Positions 21,518 to 30,117 of a stretch of DNA of 31,294 bases are shown here, in pieces. Under the pieces are notes generated by a model. It had not been told where the DNA came from, ran no database searches, and saw only the letters and a list, made by a program, of their open reading frames with translations. Source of the DNA: a virus; IMG/VR virus record IMGVR_UViG_3300044614_000737, positions 1 to 31,294 of that record; one strand, 5' to 3'. How positions within the stretch are numbered: the stretch's first letter is position 1; every line of letters begins with the position of its first letter. The translations under genes were made by a program, and so were the position numbers.

Positions 21518-21914
21518 TCTCGAATTGTTCAAGGCACAGGTCCAAGCCGAACTGAATCGGCTTGAAGCCAAGTCGTCTGCCAAGGAAGTGGCCGGAAAGG
21601 CCATCGGCAAGGACGGCTTGAAGTACATCACGGCGATTGTCGTGATCGGTGTGCTGTCGAGCCTTGCGCTTGACGGGGAGAAGATCGCTGCGGTGATGGG
21701 CCTTCTTGGCGCGTCGCTCACGGCTCTTATCTCAATGCTGGCCAGCATCGCTGGTGCCAGCGAGAAGGAAGAGAAGCCTGAGTTTGGCGTGATCAAGGAT
21801 TTGATCGCGAAGCTCGACAAGCTCGATCGTAAAGAACAGCCCATGCGCGTGGATGTCGAAGGCGACCACGTGACTGTGACCAAGGGCGATGACGTTGTGC
21901 AGGCCAAGCGATGA
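21501..21914 (+). CDS. Two-TM protein in the lysis region
   Basis: A 137-residue protein from a GTG start overlapping the preceding gene by 17 bases. Residues 1-40 are a charged helix (TDLELFKAQVQAELNRLEAK), then two hydrophobic helices (about 42-56, YITAIVVIGVLSSLAL, and about 62-84, IAAVMGLLGASLTALISMLA). A charged C-terminal tail with VDVEGDHVTVTKGDDVVQAK follows. The topology suits a second holin, an antiholin or a pinholin-like helper. No spanin signature is present. Position close to holin and lysozyme supports a lysis role, but this is inference. Confidence 0.65.
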   Translation: MDTGTDLELFKAQVQAELNRLEAKSSAKEVAGKAIGKDGLKYITAIVVIGVLSSLALDGEKIAAVMGLLGASLTALISMLASIAGASEKEEKPEFGVIKDLIAKLDKLDRKEQPMRVDVEGDHVTVTKGDDVVQAKR

Positions 21915-22144
21915 AGGCCCCGCAACAGTCACTGAGGAACTGGACCGCTCAAAAGTGGAGGACAAAAAGTGGTAAACCGTCTAGCAAAACTGGTGAGCGA
22001 TACCTTCCAGAAGCTGCGATCAAGAGTCTCAGCCCTCAAGAATACGCTCGTACAACGGCTGCGAAGCGCCGTGGCAAAGCTAAAGGGAAGCAATTCGTAA
22101 AGCAGCCGAAGTCGATTGCTCGCAAGACAGCGCAGTACAGGTGA
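21911..22144 (+). CDS. Small basic conserved phage protein
   Basis: A 77-residue basic protein: APQQSLRNWTAQKWRTKSGK, TGERYLPEAAIKSLSPQEYA, and a closing RGKAKGKQFVKQPKSIARKT. The W-x-x-x-KWRTKSGKPS ... GERYLP pattern is highly conserved among aquatic phages and was recognised from memory without a functional name. The high charge suggests nucleic-acid or polyanion binding. Its ATG overlaps the preceding stop in the usual ATGA arrangement. Confidence 0.7.
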   Translation: MKAPQQSLRNWTAQKWRTKSGKPSSKTGERYLPEAAIKSLSPQEYARTTAAKRRGKAKGKQFVKQPKSIARKTAQYR

Positions 22145-22147
22145 GTC

Positions 22148-22585
22148 ATGGCCAGCGTTAAGAAGGATGCGATTGGGCAGGAGATCCGCAAGTCGTACGA
22201 GCGCGGCCAGAAGGGCTGCCCGGAAGCGACGATGGACATCCACATCAATCTCAAGAACCGAAACAATGCGATCAAGGAGTATGGGTACGGTCCGCTGAAC
22301 CCAGAGGCCGAGTCGCGTGCGTTTTGGGACAAGAAGGCCGAACTCTGGTCGACCACAGTGCGGGAAGCCAAGAAGGCACGCTGTGGCAACTGCGCCGCGT
22401 TCATCCAAACCCCGAAGATGCTGACCTGTATCGAGAACGGCATCGAAGACCCCAGCGAGGAACACGAAAACTATGCCCCGGATGTGGTCGCGGCAGCCAA
22501 TTTGGGCTACTGCGAGCTCTTTCACTTCAAGTGCGCTGGCGACCGGACGTGTGACGCGTGGCTCGTCGGCGGCCCAATCAAGTAA
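22148..22585 (+). CDS. Cys-rich conserved phage protein, putative metal or cluster site
   Basis: A 145-residue protein. The N-terminal half is charged and helical. The C-terminal half has seven Cys counting Cys24, with a conspicuous set at 79, 82, 94, 122, 129 and 135: RCGNCAAFIQTPKMLTC, then GYCELFHFKCAGDRTCDAWL. This CGNC ... GYC ... FKC ... RTCDAW pattern is known to me from phage proteins without assigned function. The spacing could bind zinc or an iron-sulfur cluster, or form disulfides if secreted. It sits between small basic proteins and the tail protein at 22595. Confidence 0.65.
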   Translation: MASVKKDAIGQEIRKSYERGQKGCPEATMDIHINLKNRNNAIKEYGYGPLNPEAESRAFWDKKAELWSTTVREAKKARCGNCAAFIQTPKMLTCIENGIEDPSEEHENYAPDVVAAANLGYCELFHFKCAGDRTCDAWLVGGPIK

Positions 22586-22594
22586 CATGCGGTC

Positions 22595-24448
22595 ATGGCA
22601 TACTTCAGACTCTTTCTCAAGCCCGGTGTAGACAAGCAAAACACCGAGTACGGCGCAGAAGGCGGGTGGATCGACAGCGATTACATCCGTTTTCGGTATG
22701 GCCTGCCTGAAAAGATCGGCGGATGGACCGCGTTTGGCGGTTCGTTGACCTACTTGGTCGGTATGCCAAGTGAAGTGTTCTCGTGGAACAGCCTGGACGG
22801 CGCTCCGTACCTCGTGGTGGGCACTTCGAAGAAGGTTTATATCTCGTACGGCGGTAGTTGGGGCGATATCACCCCGATTCGAGACACTGGTACGGTTACC
22901 TTTAGTACAACCAACGGCAGTACGACCGTCGTAGTCAACGACGTCGCCCACGGGGCCATCGAAGGCGACTTTGTGACCTTTAGTAGCGCCACGGGAAACC
23001 CCGGTGGCGTGACCAATGCGACCTTGAACAACGAGTTTGAGGTAGGACAGGTCATTAACCCCAACAGTTACCAAATTACTGTCCCAACCCCGGCTACATC
23101 AACCGTAAGCGGTGCTGGTAGTGCGACTGCGGCCTATCAGATCAACGTCGGTTCGGATATCAGCTATTTCGACTACGGCTGGGGTGTCGGTGCCTGGGGC
23201 CTTGGCACGTGGGGCACGCCACGTACCTCTGGTGTCGGCATCGCGTTGTACTCGCGAGTGTGGCAGTTCGACAGCTTTGGCGAGAAGCTCATCATGCAGC
23301 TCGTCAATGGCGGGATCTATCAATGGGATCCCGATCCGCTCAATCTGACCACTCGTGCTACGGCCATTAGTGGCGCTCCGACCAAGAGCAATTACGCTCT
23401 GGTGTCGACTCCCGATCGCCATCTTGTCTGCTTTGGAACGGAAGGCACTATCGGAACTCCTGCAACACAGGATCCGATGTTTGTGCGGTTTTCTAACCAA
23501 GAGGACATCAACACCTTTGTCGCTACCGCTACGAACACGGCCGGTGGACAACGGCTCACGGACGGTAACGAGATCATCTCTGCGCTGCGTTCACGTGGTC
23601 AGATCCTGATCTGGACGGACACGTCGCTGCACGGTATGCAGTACGTCGGTCCCCCGTATACCTTTGGCTTCCAGCAGTTGGGGGCTAACTGCGGCCTGAT
23701 CGGCCCCCATGCCTCTGCCGACGTGAACGGCGTGGCGTATTGGATGAGCAAGGACGCGTTCTTCGTGTTCGACGGTACTGTTAAGAAGTTACCGTGTAGC
23801 GTGCAGGACTACGTGTTTAAGGACTTGAACACGGTTCAGTCTCAAAAGGTGCATGTTGGCATTAACACCCAGTTCAACGAAGTAACGTGGTGGTATTGCA
23901 CTGCTAACAGCAATTTCATCAACCGCTTTGTGACGTACAACTACCTTGAGAACGTGTGGTCCGTGGGCACTATGGCTCGCACTGCGTGGCAGGATCTTGG
24001 CGTGTACGCCAAGCCAATTGCTTCGGATTACGACCCCACAAGCACTGCGGCGACCATTTCGACGATCTACGGCCTGACTGCCGGCAGAGCCGTTTTGTAC
24101 AACCAAGAAGATGGCGTCAATGCCAACGGATCAGCGATCCTGGCGTACATTAAATCGGGTTACTTTGACATCGGCGACGGCGATCAGATGCTGTACATGC
24201 GCCGATTTATCCCAGACTTTAAGAATCAGGTAGGAGACCTCACGGTCCGATTGCTATTGCGCCCCTATCCGCAATCTTCTGCTGTCCCGAGCTCTTTGGA
24301 TCCTTATGTGATCACTCCTACGACGGATAAAGTCGACACTCGGGCGCGTGGACGGCAGATTAGTTTGCAGATCGAGAGCGATGCCGTAGGCACAAACTGG
24401 CGCTTCGGCACCATGCGCGTTGATATCCAGCCGGACGGCTTGCGATGA
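22595..24448 (+). CDS. Tail protein, P22 gp10-like
   Basis: A 617-residue beta-rich protein starting AYFRLFLKPGVDKQNTEYGA, EGGWIDSDYIRFRYGLPEKI, then GGWTAFGG. This opening is characteristic of podophage proteins compared to P22 gp10 and T7 gp12, which form the tail tube or nozzle. Repeated beta blades with PYLVVGTSKKVYISYGG, then LVCFGTEGTIGTP, and YVGPPYTFGFQQLGANCGLI suggest a propeller. The C-terminus has GDQMLYMRRFIPDFKNQVGD. The size fits. It probably plugs or extends the short tail, under the adaptors encoded at 5759-7428. Confidence 0.7.
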   Translation: MAYFRLFLKPGVDKQNTEYGAEGGWIDSDYIRFRYGLPEKIGGWTAFGGSLTYLVGMPSEVFSWNSLDGAPYLVVGTSKKVYISYGGSWGDITPIRDTGTVTFSTTNGSTTVVVNDVAHGAIEGDFVTFSSATGNPGGVTNATLNNEFEVGQVINPNSYQITVPTPATSTVSGAGSATAAYQINVGSDISYFDYGWGVGAWGLGTWGTPRTSGVGIALYSRVWQFDSFGEKLIMQLVNGGIYQWDPDPLNLTTRATAISGAPTKSNYALVSTPDRHLVCFGTEGTIGTPATQDPMFVRFSNQEDINTFVATATNTAGGQRLTDGNEIISALRSRGQILIWTDTSLHGMQYVGPPYTFGFQQLGANCGLIGPHASADVNGVAYWMSKDAFFVFDGTVKKLPCSVQDYVFKDLNTVQSQKVHVGINTQFNEVTWWYCTANSNFINRFVTYNYLENVWSVGTMARTAWQDLGVYAKPIASDYDPTSTAATISTIYGLTAGRAVLYNQEDGVNANGSAILAYIKSGYFDIGDGDQMLYMRRFIPDFKNQVGDLTVRLLLRPYPQSSAVPSSLDPYVITPTTDKVDTRARGRQISLQIESDAVGTNWRFGTMRVDIQPDGLR

Positions 24449-25860
24449 GCAAGATCACTAACGTACGTCTGCCGAACGCCGCGCCGGTTCAATACAGCGC
24501 GGAGTCGTTCGACCAGCTCGTGCGTTCGCTCGAACAGGTCATTTTTCAGCTTAATAACACCTATTCGCCAGCCGTTACCGAAGACAAAGATTCAGCCTAT
24601 GCCTGGTATGGCGATGGTGGAGGATTTACAGACATGAGCGGAACACCGGTCCCTGTTTCACTTGGTGGAACGAACCTAGACGCCTTCGGTCGGTTGCGTG
24701 TCAGTCAGCCATACACTCTTTTTGACTCACAGCAGCGGTTCGCGGCCGACAACCAGTTCGACACAAGCACTGTGAACGGTGCTTCAACGTCGTACCTAAC
24801 CAATGAGTCTGCTCTTCTGATGTCGGTAGATAGCACCACCAACTCAGAGGTGGTACGGCAGTCGTTTCGTTCTATGTCTTACCAGCCCGGCAAGGGGCTG
24901 TTGGTGCTTGCCACGTTTGCCATGAATACGCCGACGGCGAATATTCGTCAGAGAGTCGGTTACTTTAACACCCAAAATGGCGTGTTTTTCCAAGTTGACG
25001 GCACTACAAAGTCGATGGTGTTGCGATCTAATTCCATCCCGACGCCAGGCACGCCGAGCGATGCTCGTACGATTACCCAGGCTAACTGGAATGGCGATAA
25101 GTTAGACGGCACTGGCCCGTCCGGTATCACGCTCGATGTGTCCAAAACACAGATTTTTTGGTGCGACTTTGAGTGGCTCGGTGTTGGTTCTGTCCGCACT
25201 GGGTTCGTGATCAACGGCCAATACATCGTCTGCCATACGTTCGATAACGCTAACGACAAGACGACGACCTACATGACCACCGCCATTCTGCCGGTGCGTT
25301 ATGAGCTCAAGAACCTGTCTAACGCCACAACGGCGAGCATGAAGCAGATCTGCTCAAGCGTTATGTCGGAAGGCGGATACGAGCAATATTCACCAAGTCA
25401 TTTGGCGCGTCGCACAACTAAGTTATCAAACATCCAACTGACCTTTAAGCCCATTGTCTCTATTCGTCTGGCCTCAACCGCGCTGGGAGCCGTTGTGGTA
25501 CCGGGCCGTATGCAGGTGCTGCCTATTGCAAGCCAGTCCTACGAAGTGGCGCTCTTTTTTAACAGCACATTGACTGGAGCCTCATGGGCGGCTGTTGACA
25601 CAGATGCCAACGTAGAAATGGACACATCTGCCACGGCCATGACAGGAGGAACTCTGGTTCAAACGGACTACGTAACCTCGAGTGGCTCAGGCGGAATTCA
25701 GCCTCTCGTTGATCCTTCCGGATACAACTGGGCGTTGCAATTAGGCGTGTCCTTGGCCGGAGCAAGCGACGTGTTAACGCTGGCTATTCGTACGGTGGAC
25801 TCAGCAACCCCACAGGGCGAGTGTTACGGAACCATCGCGTTTTGGGATCTGACGCAGTAG
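24445..25860 (+). CDS. Large virion protein, putative receptor-binding or tail-tip component
   Basis: A 471-residue protein. Residues 1-45 (ITNVRLPNAAPVQYSAESFD, QLVRSLEQVIFQLNNTY) resemble an anchor segment shared by several phage tail proteins. GRLRVSQPYTLFDSQQRF and RSMSYQPGKGLLVLATFAM belong to a beta-sandwich core seen in cyanophage-like tail proteins, followed by WCDFEWLGVGSVRTGFVING. A C-terminal domain (about 350-471) is another beta module. A tip or receptor-binding role is inferred. It overlaps the upstream stop by four bases. Confidence 0.65.
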   Translation: MSKITNVRLPNAAPVQYSAESFDQLVRSLEQVIFQLNNTYSPAVTEDKDSAYAWYGDGGGFTDMSGTPVPVSLGGTNLDAFGRLRVSQPYTLFDSQQRFAADNQFDTSTVNGASTSYLTNESALLMSVDSTTNSEVVRQSFRSMSYQPGKGLLVLATFAMNTPTANIRQRVGYFNTQNGVFFQVDGTTKSMVLRSNSIPTPGTPSDARTITQANWNGDKLDGTGPSGITLDVSKTQIFWCDFEWLGVGSVRTGFVINGQYIVCHTFDNANDKTTTYMTTAILPVRYELKNLSNATTASMKQICSSVMSEGGYEQYSPSHLARRTTKLSNIQLTFKPIVSIRLASTALGAVVVPGRMQVLPIASQSYEVALFFNSTLTGASWAAVDTDANVEMDTSATAMTGGTLVQTDYVTSSGSGGIQPLVDPSGYNWALQLGVSLAGASDVLTLAIRTVDSATPQGECYGTIAFWDLTQ

Positions 25861-25869
25861 GGGTGAGCC

Positions 25870-26196
25870 ATGGCCAACAAGTATTTTAGAAAAGCCAGTA
25901 TCCCAACCGCCGCAACCCCCGCGACGCTATATACCGTTCCGGCGGCTAATGCGACGATCGTTCGTTCTTTGCGGGTTACTAACGCCGGGACCGGGGTGGC
26001 CGCAATCACGGTGACTCACATTGGGACTGGCACAACCTATTACCTACAGAAGTCTCGATCGCTTTCGGTGAACTGCACGTTTGACGTGTTTAACGGCATC
26101 CCTTGTGTGCTTGAGGCAGGGGATTCGATTCAGATCGAATCGAGCATAGCCGCCGTTACTTTTTACCTGTCCTACTTGGAGACTGACCGCTCGTGA
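25870..26196 (+). CDS. Small beta-sandwich virion protein
   Basis: A 108-residue protein: ANKYFRKASIPTAATPATLY, VPAANATIVRSLRVTNAGTG, ITVTHIGTGTTYYLQKSRSL, ending FYLSYLETDRS. Regular strands with TGVAAITVT indicate a single beta-sandwich like the accessory virion proteins at 4103 and 4458. It follows the 24445 gene by nine bases and is the last gene before the intergenic region at 26197, suggesting the end of a transcription unit. The function is unknown beyond probable structural use. Confidence 0.65.
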   Translation: MANKYFRKASIPTAATPATLYTVPAANATIVRSLRVTNAGTGVAAITVTHIGTGTTYYLQKSRSLSVNCTFDVFNGIPCVLEAGDSIQIESSIAAVTFYLSYLETDRS

Positions 26197-26200
26197 CAAG

Positions 26201-26230
26201 TGGACAACGCTTGACAACTTGGCTCATAAT
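26201..26230 (+). promoter_or_regulatory. Sigma70-type promoter candidate
   Basis: In the 108-base gap after 26196, TGGACA (26201-26206) and CATAAT (26225-26230) each differ from consensus by one base and are 18 bases apart. A start near 26237 would give a leader of about 68 bases before the ATG at 26305. GACAA is present three times (26195, 26203, 26213), which could reflect a protein-binding site. This is the best host-type promoter I can see in the window. Confidence 0.5.
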
Positions 26231-26262
26231 CCCCGCCATATCCGCGTCCTTTCCCGGCGCGC

Positions 26263-26282
26263 GACCCCTTGTTGGGTCTTTG
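26263..26282 (+). promoter_or_regulatory. Leader hairpin before the internal-protein genes
   Basis: GACCC (26263-26267) pairs with GGGTC (26274-26278) around a six-base loop, followed by TT at 26279-26280. It lies downstream of the promoter candidate and 23 bases before the GGAAAGGA-led gene at 26305. The stem is short, so it could be a weak attenuator, a processing site or chance. It is not strong enough to call a terminator. Confidence 0.3.
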
Positions 26283-26304
26283 GCACAAACCGGAAAGGAC
26301 ACCT

Positions 26305-28338
26305 ATGGAAGATGAAGGCATCATGGGCCTGCCTCCGGGGCAAGCCATGCAAAATCCGGCTCCTCCCCAGCAGCCTGTGGTATCCAGCGCGGACTCCTAC
26401 GACGCTGCTCTTTCTGGTTTAGGCCTGTCGCAAAACGGTCCGGGCCAGGTCTCAGACGTTAAGCGCGCTGTTCAAGACGCCATCGGGGACCTCGACCTAA
26501 GCGCGAGTGAAGTTGCTGCACTGCTCGATGTCCTCGAGTACATGTCGCAGAACCCCGACGAGTACCCGCAGCTCCGTCAGCGCCTGATCGATTCGGGCAT
26601 GATGGACGATGACGATCTGCCGCCGGCGTACGATCCGGAGTATCTCGGCATGGCGATCATGGTGCTCAACGAGTACCGTGACATGCGTTCGGCTGGCGCT
26701 CAAGCGCCCATGCAGATGGCACCAGAGGTCGAGAACCTCGGACCAATGCCCATGGCCGAAGGCGGTCTGGCCGATGTTGCCTCGTATCTGGCCTCACAGG
26801 GCCGCAATGGCGACACGATGCTGGCGCACATCACGCCGGCCGAAGCCCGTCTGCTCAAGGCAATGGGCGGATCTGGCACCATCAATCCCCGCACGGGATT
26901 GCCTGAATTCTTCCTCAAGAAGATCTTCAAGAAGGTCAAAAAGGCGGTTAAGAGCCTCCTTAAGAACCCAATCGTCCGCGTCATTGCCACTGTTGCATTG
27001 GCCACGGTCCTCGGCCCAGCAGCCGCGTCTATTGGTATGTCGACCGCTGCCGCTACGGCCACCGCTTCGGTGGCGTCGTCTGCTGCTGTCAGCGCCATGG
27101 CCGGCGAGAAACTCAACGCCAAGAACCTCCTGATCAACGCCGCGACGAGTTACTTCGGTGCCGGCGGCACGATCGGGGGCGTGAACCCTGTCTCCAGCAT
27201 TGCGAAGCTTGCAAGCCGCATCCCCGGCGTCACCGAGGGCGGCAAGCTCGCGCAGGGCATTGGCTCTGGCTTGACGAGCGCGGCGATCGGCAAGGCTTCG
27301 GGCATGAGCACCGAAGAGGCGTTGGGCATGGGCCTCCAGCAAGGCGTCATGACGGGGCTCACGTACAAGCCAGAGCAGACTCCTGTTGAAAGCGCCACGG
27401 GCCAAGGACCAACACAAGCGGCTCCGGGTCAACAAGCTCCTATCCAACGCGGCATTGGCGAACTGCCACCGAGTGACTACGTTGCCGCTCCGGAGCAGGT
27501 TGCGACGACTGCTCCGGGAGCCGTGGGCACCGCTGCCTCTGGCGAGGTGGCCGGCAAGAGCTTCTTAGATCGCCTAAACCCCTTCAGCAAACTCCCTGAT
27601 GACTATCCGGTGGATGCGGCTACAGGTGCGCCCGTTAACCCTGCCCAAACATTCACGGGCCGGTTGAACGAATTTGCCAACATGCCGTCGTTCCAGACGT
27701 TTAAGGACGCGTTCCTCGTCAATCCGTACGCCAAAACAGAGCTTGGTAAGTTTGTCCCTGCCGCGCTCACTACAGTGGGCGTTGGCGCATTGACGGGTGG
27801 GTTTAAAGCCACTCCAGCAAACGAAAATCCGCTCTTTAATCGTAATTACACTGGCGCGGACTACATCCGCGATAACCCGAACCTCTTCGGCGGTACATTG
27901 GGTCGCGTTGAGGGCATGCCGCAATCGTACGATCCGTTCGTGCGCACGCAATCACCAAGCATGGCCCCCGGATCACAGATCCCGATATACACGCCGCGTG
28001 GTGCTACGATGATGCCCACCGGCGTCCCGCAGCCATACAATGTGGCAGGACTTTATGGCGTCCCTGACCTGTCGGCCCCCGTGCAACAGCCGACCTATCC
28101 CGTGCCGGGATACGCAAAGGGTGGCGATCCGAAACCAACGCATTTCCCCCGTAAAACAGGCCCAATCAACGGTCCTGGAACGGGCACTTCTGACTCGATT
28201 CCGGCGATGTTGTCGGATGGTGAGTTCGTATTTACGGCTAAAGCCGTTCGCAATGCCGGAGGCGGTAGCCGCCGCAAAGGCGCAAAACGCATGTACGCCT
28301 TGATGAAAAAGCTCGAAGGCGGACCGGTGAAGGGGTAA
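26305..28338 (+). CDS. Large virion protein, probable internal or ejection protein 1
   Basis: A 677-residue protein. The Pro/Gln-rich head is followed by helices (51-130), MAEGGLADVASYL (150-162), and GDTMLAHITPAEARLLKAMG with a TINPRTGLPEFF element that I know from many phage virion proteins. A Lys-rich amphipathic stretch (204-220) runs into a hydrophobic Ala-rich zone (223-270), suggesting membrane interaction. The C-terminal 79 residues have GPGTGTSDSIPAMLSDGEFV, a domain widely spread in phage large virion proteins. Start at 26305 has a GGAAAGGA site; the in-frame TTG 36 bases upstream lacks one. Confidence 0.7.
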   Translation: MEDEGIMGLPPGQAMQNPAPPQQPVVSSADSYDAALSGLGLSQNGPGQVSDVKRAVQDAIGDLDLSASEVAALLDVLEYMSQNPDEYPQLRQRLIDSGMMDDDDLPPAYDPEYLGMAIMVLNEYRDMRSAGAQAPMQMAPEVENLGPMPMAEGGLADVASYLASQGRNGDTMLAHITPAEARLLKAMGGSGTINPRTGLPEFFLKKIFKKVKKAVKSLLKNPIVRVIATVALATVLGPAAASIGMSTAAATATASVASSAAVSAMAGEKLNAKNLLINAATSYFGAGGTIGGVNPVSSIAKLASRIPGVTEGGKLAQGIGSGLTSAAIGKASGMSTEEALGMGLQQGVMTGLTYKPEQTPVESATGQGPTQAAPGQQAPIQRGIGELPPSDYVAAPEQVATTAPGAVGTAASGEVAGKSFLDRLNPFSKLPDDYPVDAATGAPVNPAQTFTGRLNEFANMPSFQTFKDAFLVNPYAKTELGKFVPAALTTVGVGALTGGFKATPANENPLFNRNYTGADYIRDNPNLFGGTLGRVEGMPQSYDPFVRTQSPSMAPGSQIPIYTPRGATMMPTGVPQPYNVAGLYGVPDLSAPVQQPTYPVPGYAKGGDPKPTHFPRKTGPINGPGTGTSDSIPAMLSDGEFVFTAKAVRNAGGGSRRKGAKRMYALMKKLEGGPVKG

Positions 28339-28344
28339 TAAAAT

Positions 28345-30108
28345 ATGTCAGCTACCGCAAGTGACGTTCAACAAGGAATCGTACGTGAAGCTCCTGAGAT
28401 CGAGGCCTATAAACTTGACCTGTTGAAACAGGCGCGGGACTTGGCGTTTAACGTCAAGCGCGACGCAGCCGGCAACGTTATCGGTACGACAACCCCGCTC
28501 GCGCAGCAGCTTCCGGCCTATCAAGTCGCTGGCTTCTCGCCTGCTCAGTTGGCCGCGATGCGTGCCGCCGAGGCACAGGGCGTTGGCTCTTACATGCCGT
28601 ATATACAGGCAGCCAACCAAGGCGTTGGCGCTGGCATGCAGACCACTGCCGAAGCTGCCGACGTTCTTCGTGGTGCGGACACCCGAGCTCAGTTCACCGA
28701 TGCACAGCAGGCCATGCGCAATGCCGCTCTGGCCGGACAGGGCATCACCTCTGGCGTTGGCCAACTTGGCGTTGGCCTTGGGTACCTTGACGAAGCGGCT
28801 CGCCGTGCTGGGATGTCGGACGTTTCTGGCCGTCTCGGCGGTGCGTACCAAGACGTAGAGACGGGCCTCGGCGCGTTGGCCACGGCTCAGAACATGGCGG
28901 CGCTTTCGTCGCAAGCCGACCTGCAACCGGCCACGGCCGCGATCGGACAGGGCTTTGCGGGACTGACTGGTGCGCAACAGCTTGCGCTTGGCGCTGCCGG
29001 TGCGGACTTCGCTGGCTCACAGGGGCTTTTAGGTGCGGGTATCGGCGGCTTCCAGCCTGGCCAAGAGACCGCTGCCTTCATGAACCCGTATCAACAGTCG
29101 GTGATCGACGAGACGATGCGTCAGATCAACCGGCAGGGCCAGATCGCCCAGCAGGGGCTTTCGGCGCAGGCCGTTCGCTCTGGTGCGTTCGGTGGCGAGC
29201 GCGAAGGCGTGCAGCGTGCCGAGCTTGAGCGCGGTTTGATGGAGCAGAAGGCAGGCACGATCGCCAATCTTTTGAACCAGGGCTATAACCAAGCGCAGGC
29301 CAATGCGATGGCCTCGTTCGAGCAGCAGCAACAGCGTCGTATGCAGGCCGGTCAAACGGTCGGTCAGCAGGCCGCGCAACAGGCGCAGCTAGGACAGGCC
29401 GCAGCAGGGCTTTACGGCAATCTCGCGCAGAACCAAGTCGCCGCAGGCCAAGGCCTTGGTCAGTTAGGCGTGCAGCAGGCACAGCTTGGCCAATCGGCGT
29501 CGGGACTCTATCAACAGGCCGCTCAAAACTACGGCAACCTCGCTTCGCAAACGGGTGCGCTTGCTGGCCAAGAAGCCAACATGCAGCAGAACATCGCCAA
29601 TCTTTTGGCGGCGCAAGCGGGACAGCGTGGCCAGATCGCACAGACTGCTGCTGGCATTTACGGCCAGCAGGCCGGCACGTATCAAAACCTTGGACAAGGC
29701 ATCGGCGCGTTGGCCGGCCAGCAGTTCGGCATCGGCCAAAACATGGCCCAGGGCCTTGGCGCGTTGGGCGGTCAGCTTGGCCAACTTGGCGTACAACAGG
29801 CGGCTTTGGGCCAGACGGCGCAGGCCATGAACCAAGGCGACATCAACTTCCTCTACAACGTTGGTCAGTCGCAACAAGCACTGGCGCAGCAGGGCATCGA
29901 TGCGCAGCGTGCAACGCAGCTTCAGCAGATCTATGCTCCGTACCAGCAGGTTGGATTTTTGTCCGACGTTTATCGCGGCGCACCGTCGACGCAGATGTCG
30001 ACGCAGGTCTCCAGTGTTCCGTCAGCAAGCCCGTTCCAACAAGCCGTAGGCATTGGACTTGGCGCAGTAGGCACCTTGGCGGGTGCCAAGAAAGCCGGAC
30101 TTTTCTAA
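28345..30108 (+). CDS. Ala/Gln/Gly-rich internal virion protein 2
   Basis: A 587-residue protein dominated by Ala, Gln and Gly helices. The N-terminal 60 residues are charged (EAPEIEAYKLDLLKQARDLA). At residues 247-330 NPYQQSVIDETMRQINRQGQ, then VRSGAFGGEREGVQRAELER and a Gln-rich continuation form the best-conserved part, familiar from other phage internal proteins. The last third has imperfect repeats with QLGVQQAxLGQxA twice and LAGQ/LYGN units. Proteins of this type are packed inside the head and ejected to span the cell envelope in podoviruses; that role is inferred from composition and position. Confidence 0.7.
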   Translation: MSATASDVQQGIVREAPEIEAYKLDLLKQARDLAFNVKRDAAGNVIGTTTPLAQQLPAYQVAGFSPAQLAAMRAAEAQGVGSYMPYIQAANQGVGAGMQTTAEAADVLRGADTRAQFTDAQQAMRNAALAGQGITSGVGQLGVGLGYLDEAARRAGMSDVSGRLGGAYQDVETGLGALATAQNMAALSSQADLQPATAAIGQGFAGLTGAQQLALGAAGADFAGSQGLLGAGIGGFQPGQETAAFMNPYQQSVIDETMRQINRQGQIAQQGLSAQAVRSGAFGGEREGVQRAELERGLMEQKAGTIANLLNQGYNQAQANAMASFEQQQQRRMQAGQTVGQQAAQQAQLGQAAAGLYGNLAQNQVAAGQGLGQLGVQQAQLGQSASGLYQQAAQNYGNLASQTGALAGQEANMQQNIANLLAAQAGQRGQIAQTAAGIYGQQAGTYQNLGQGIGALAGQQFGIGQNMAQGLGALGGQLGQLGVQQAALGQTAQAMNQGDINFLYNVGQSQQALAQQGIDAQRATQLQQIYAPYQQVGFLSDVYRGAPSTQMSTQVSSVPSASPFQQAVGIGLGAVGTLAGAKKAGLF

Positions 30109-30117
30109 GGGGTCGAT

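Noticed and set aside
26211-26241. Perfect TTGACA at 26211-26216 as the -35 box
   Set aside because: No acceptable -10 lies 16-18 bases downstream; the nearest candidate at 26236-26241 is poor and 19 bases away. The overlapping TGGACA/CATAAT pair fits better.
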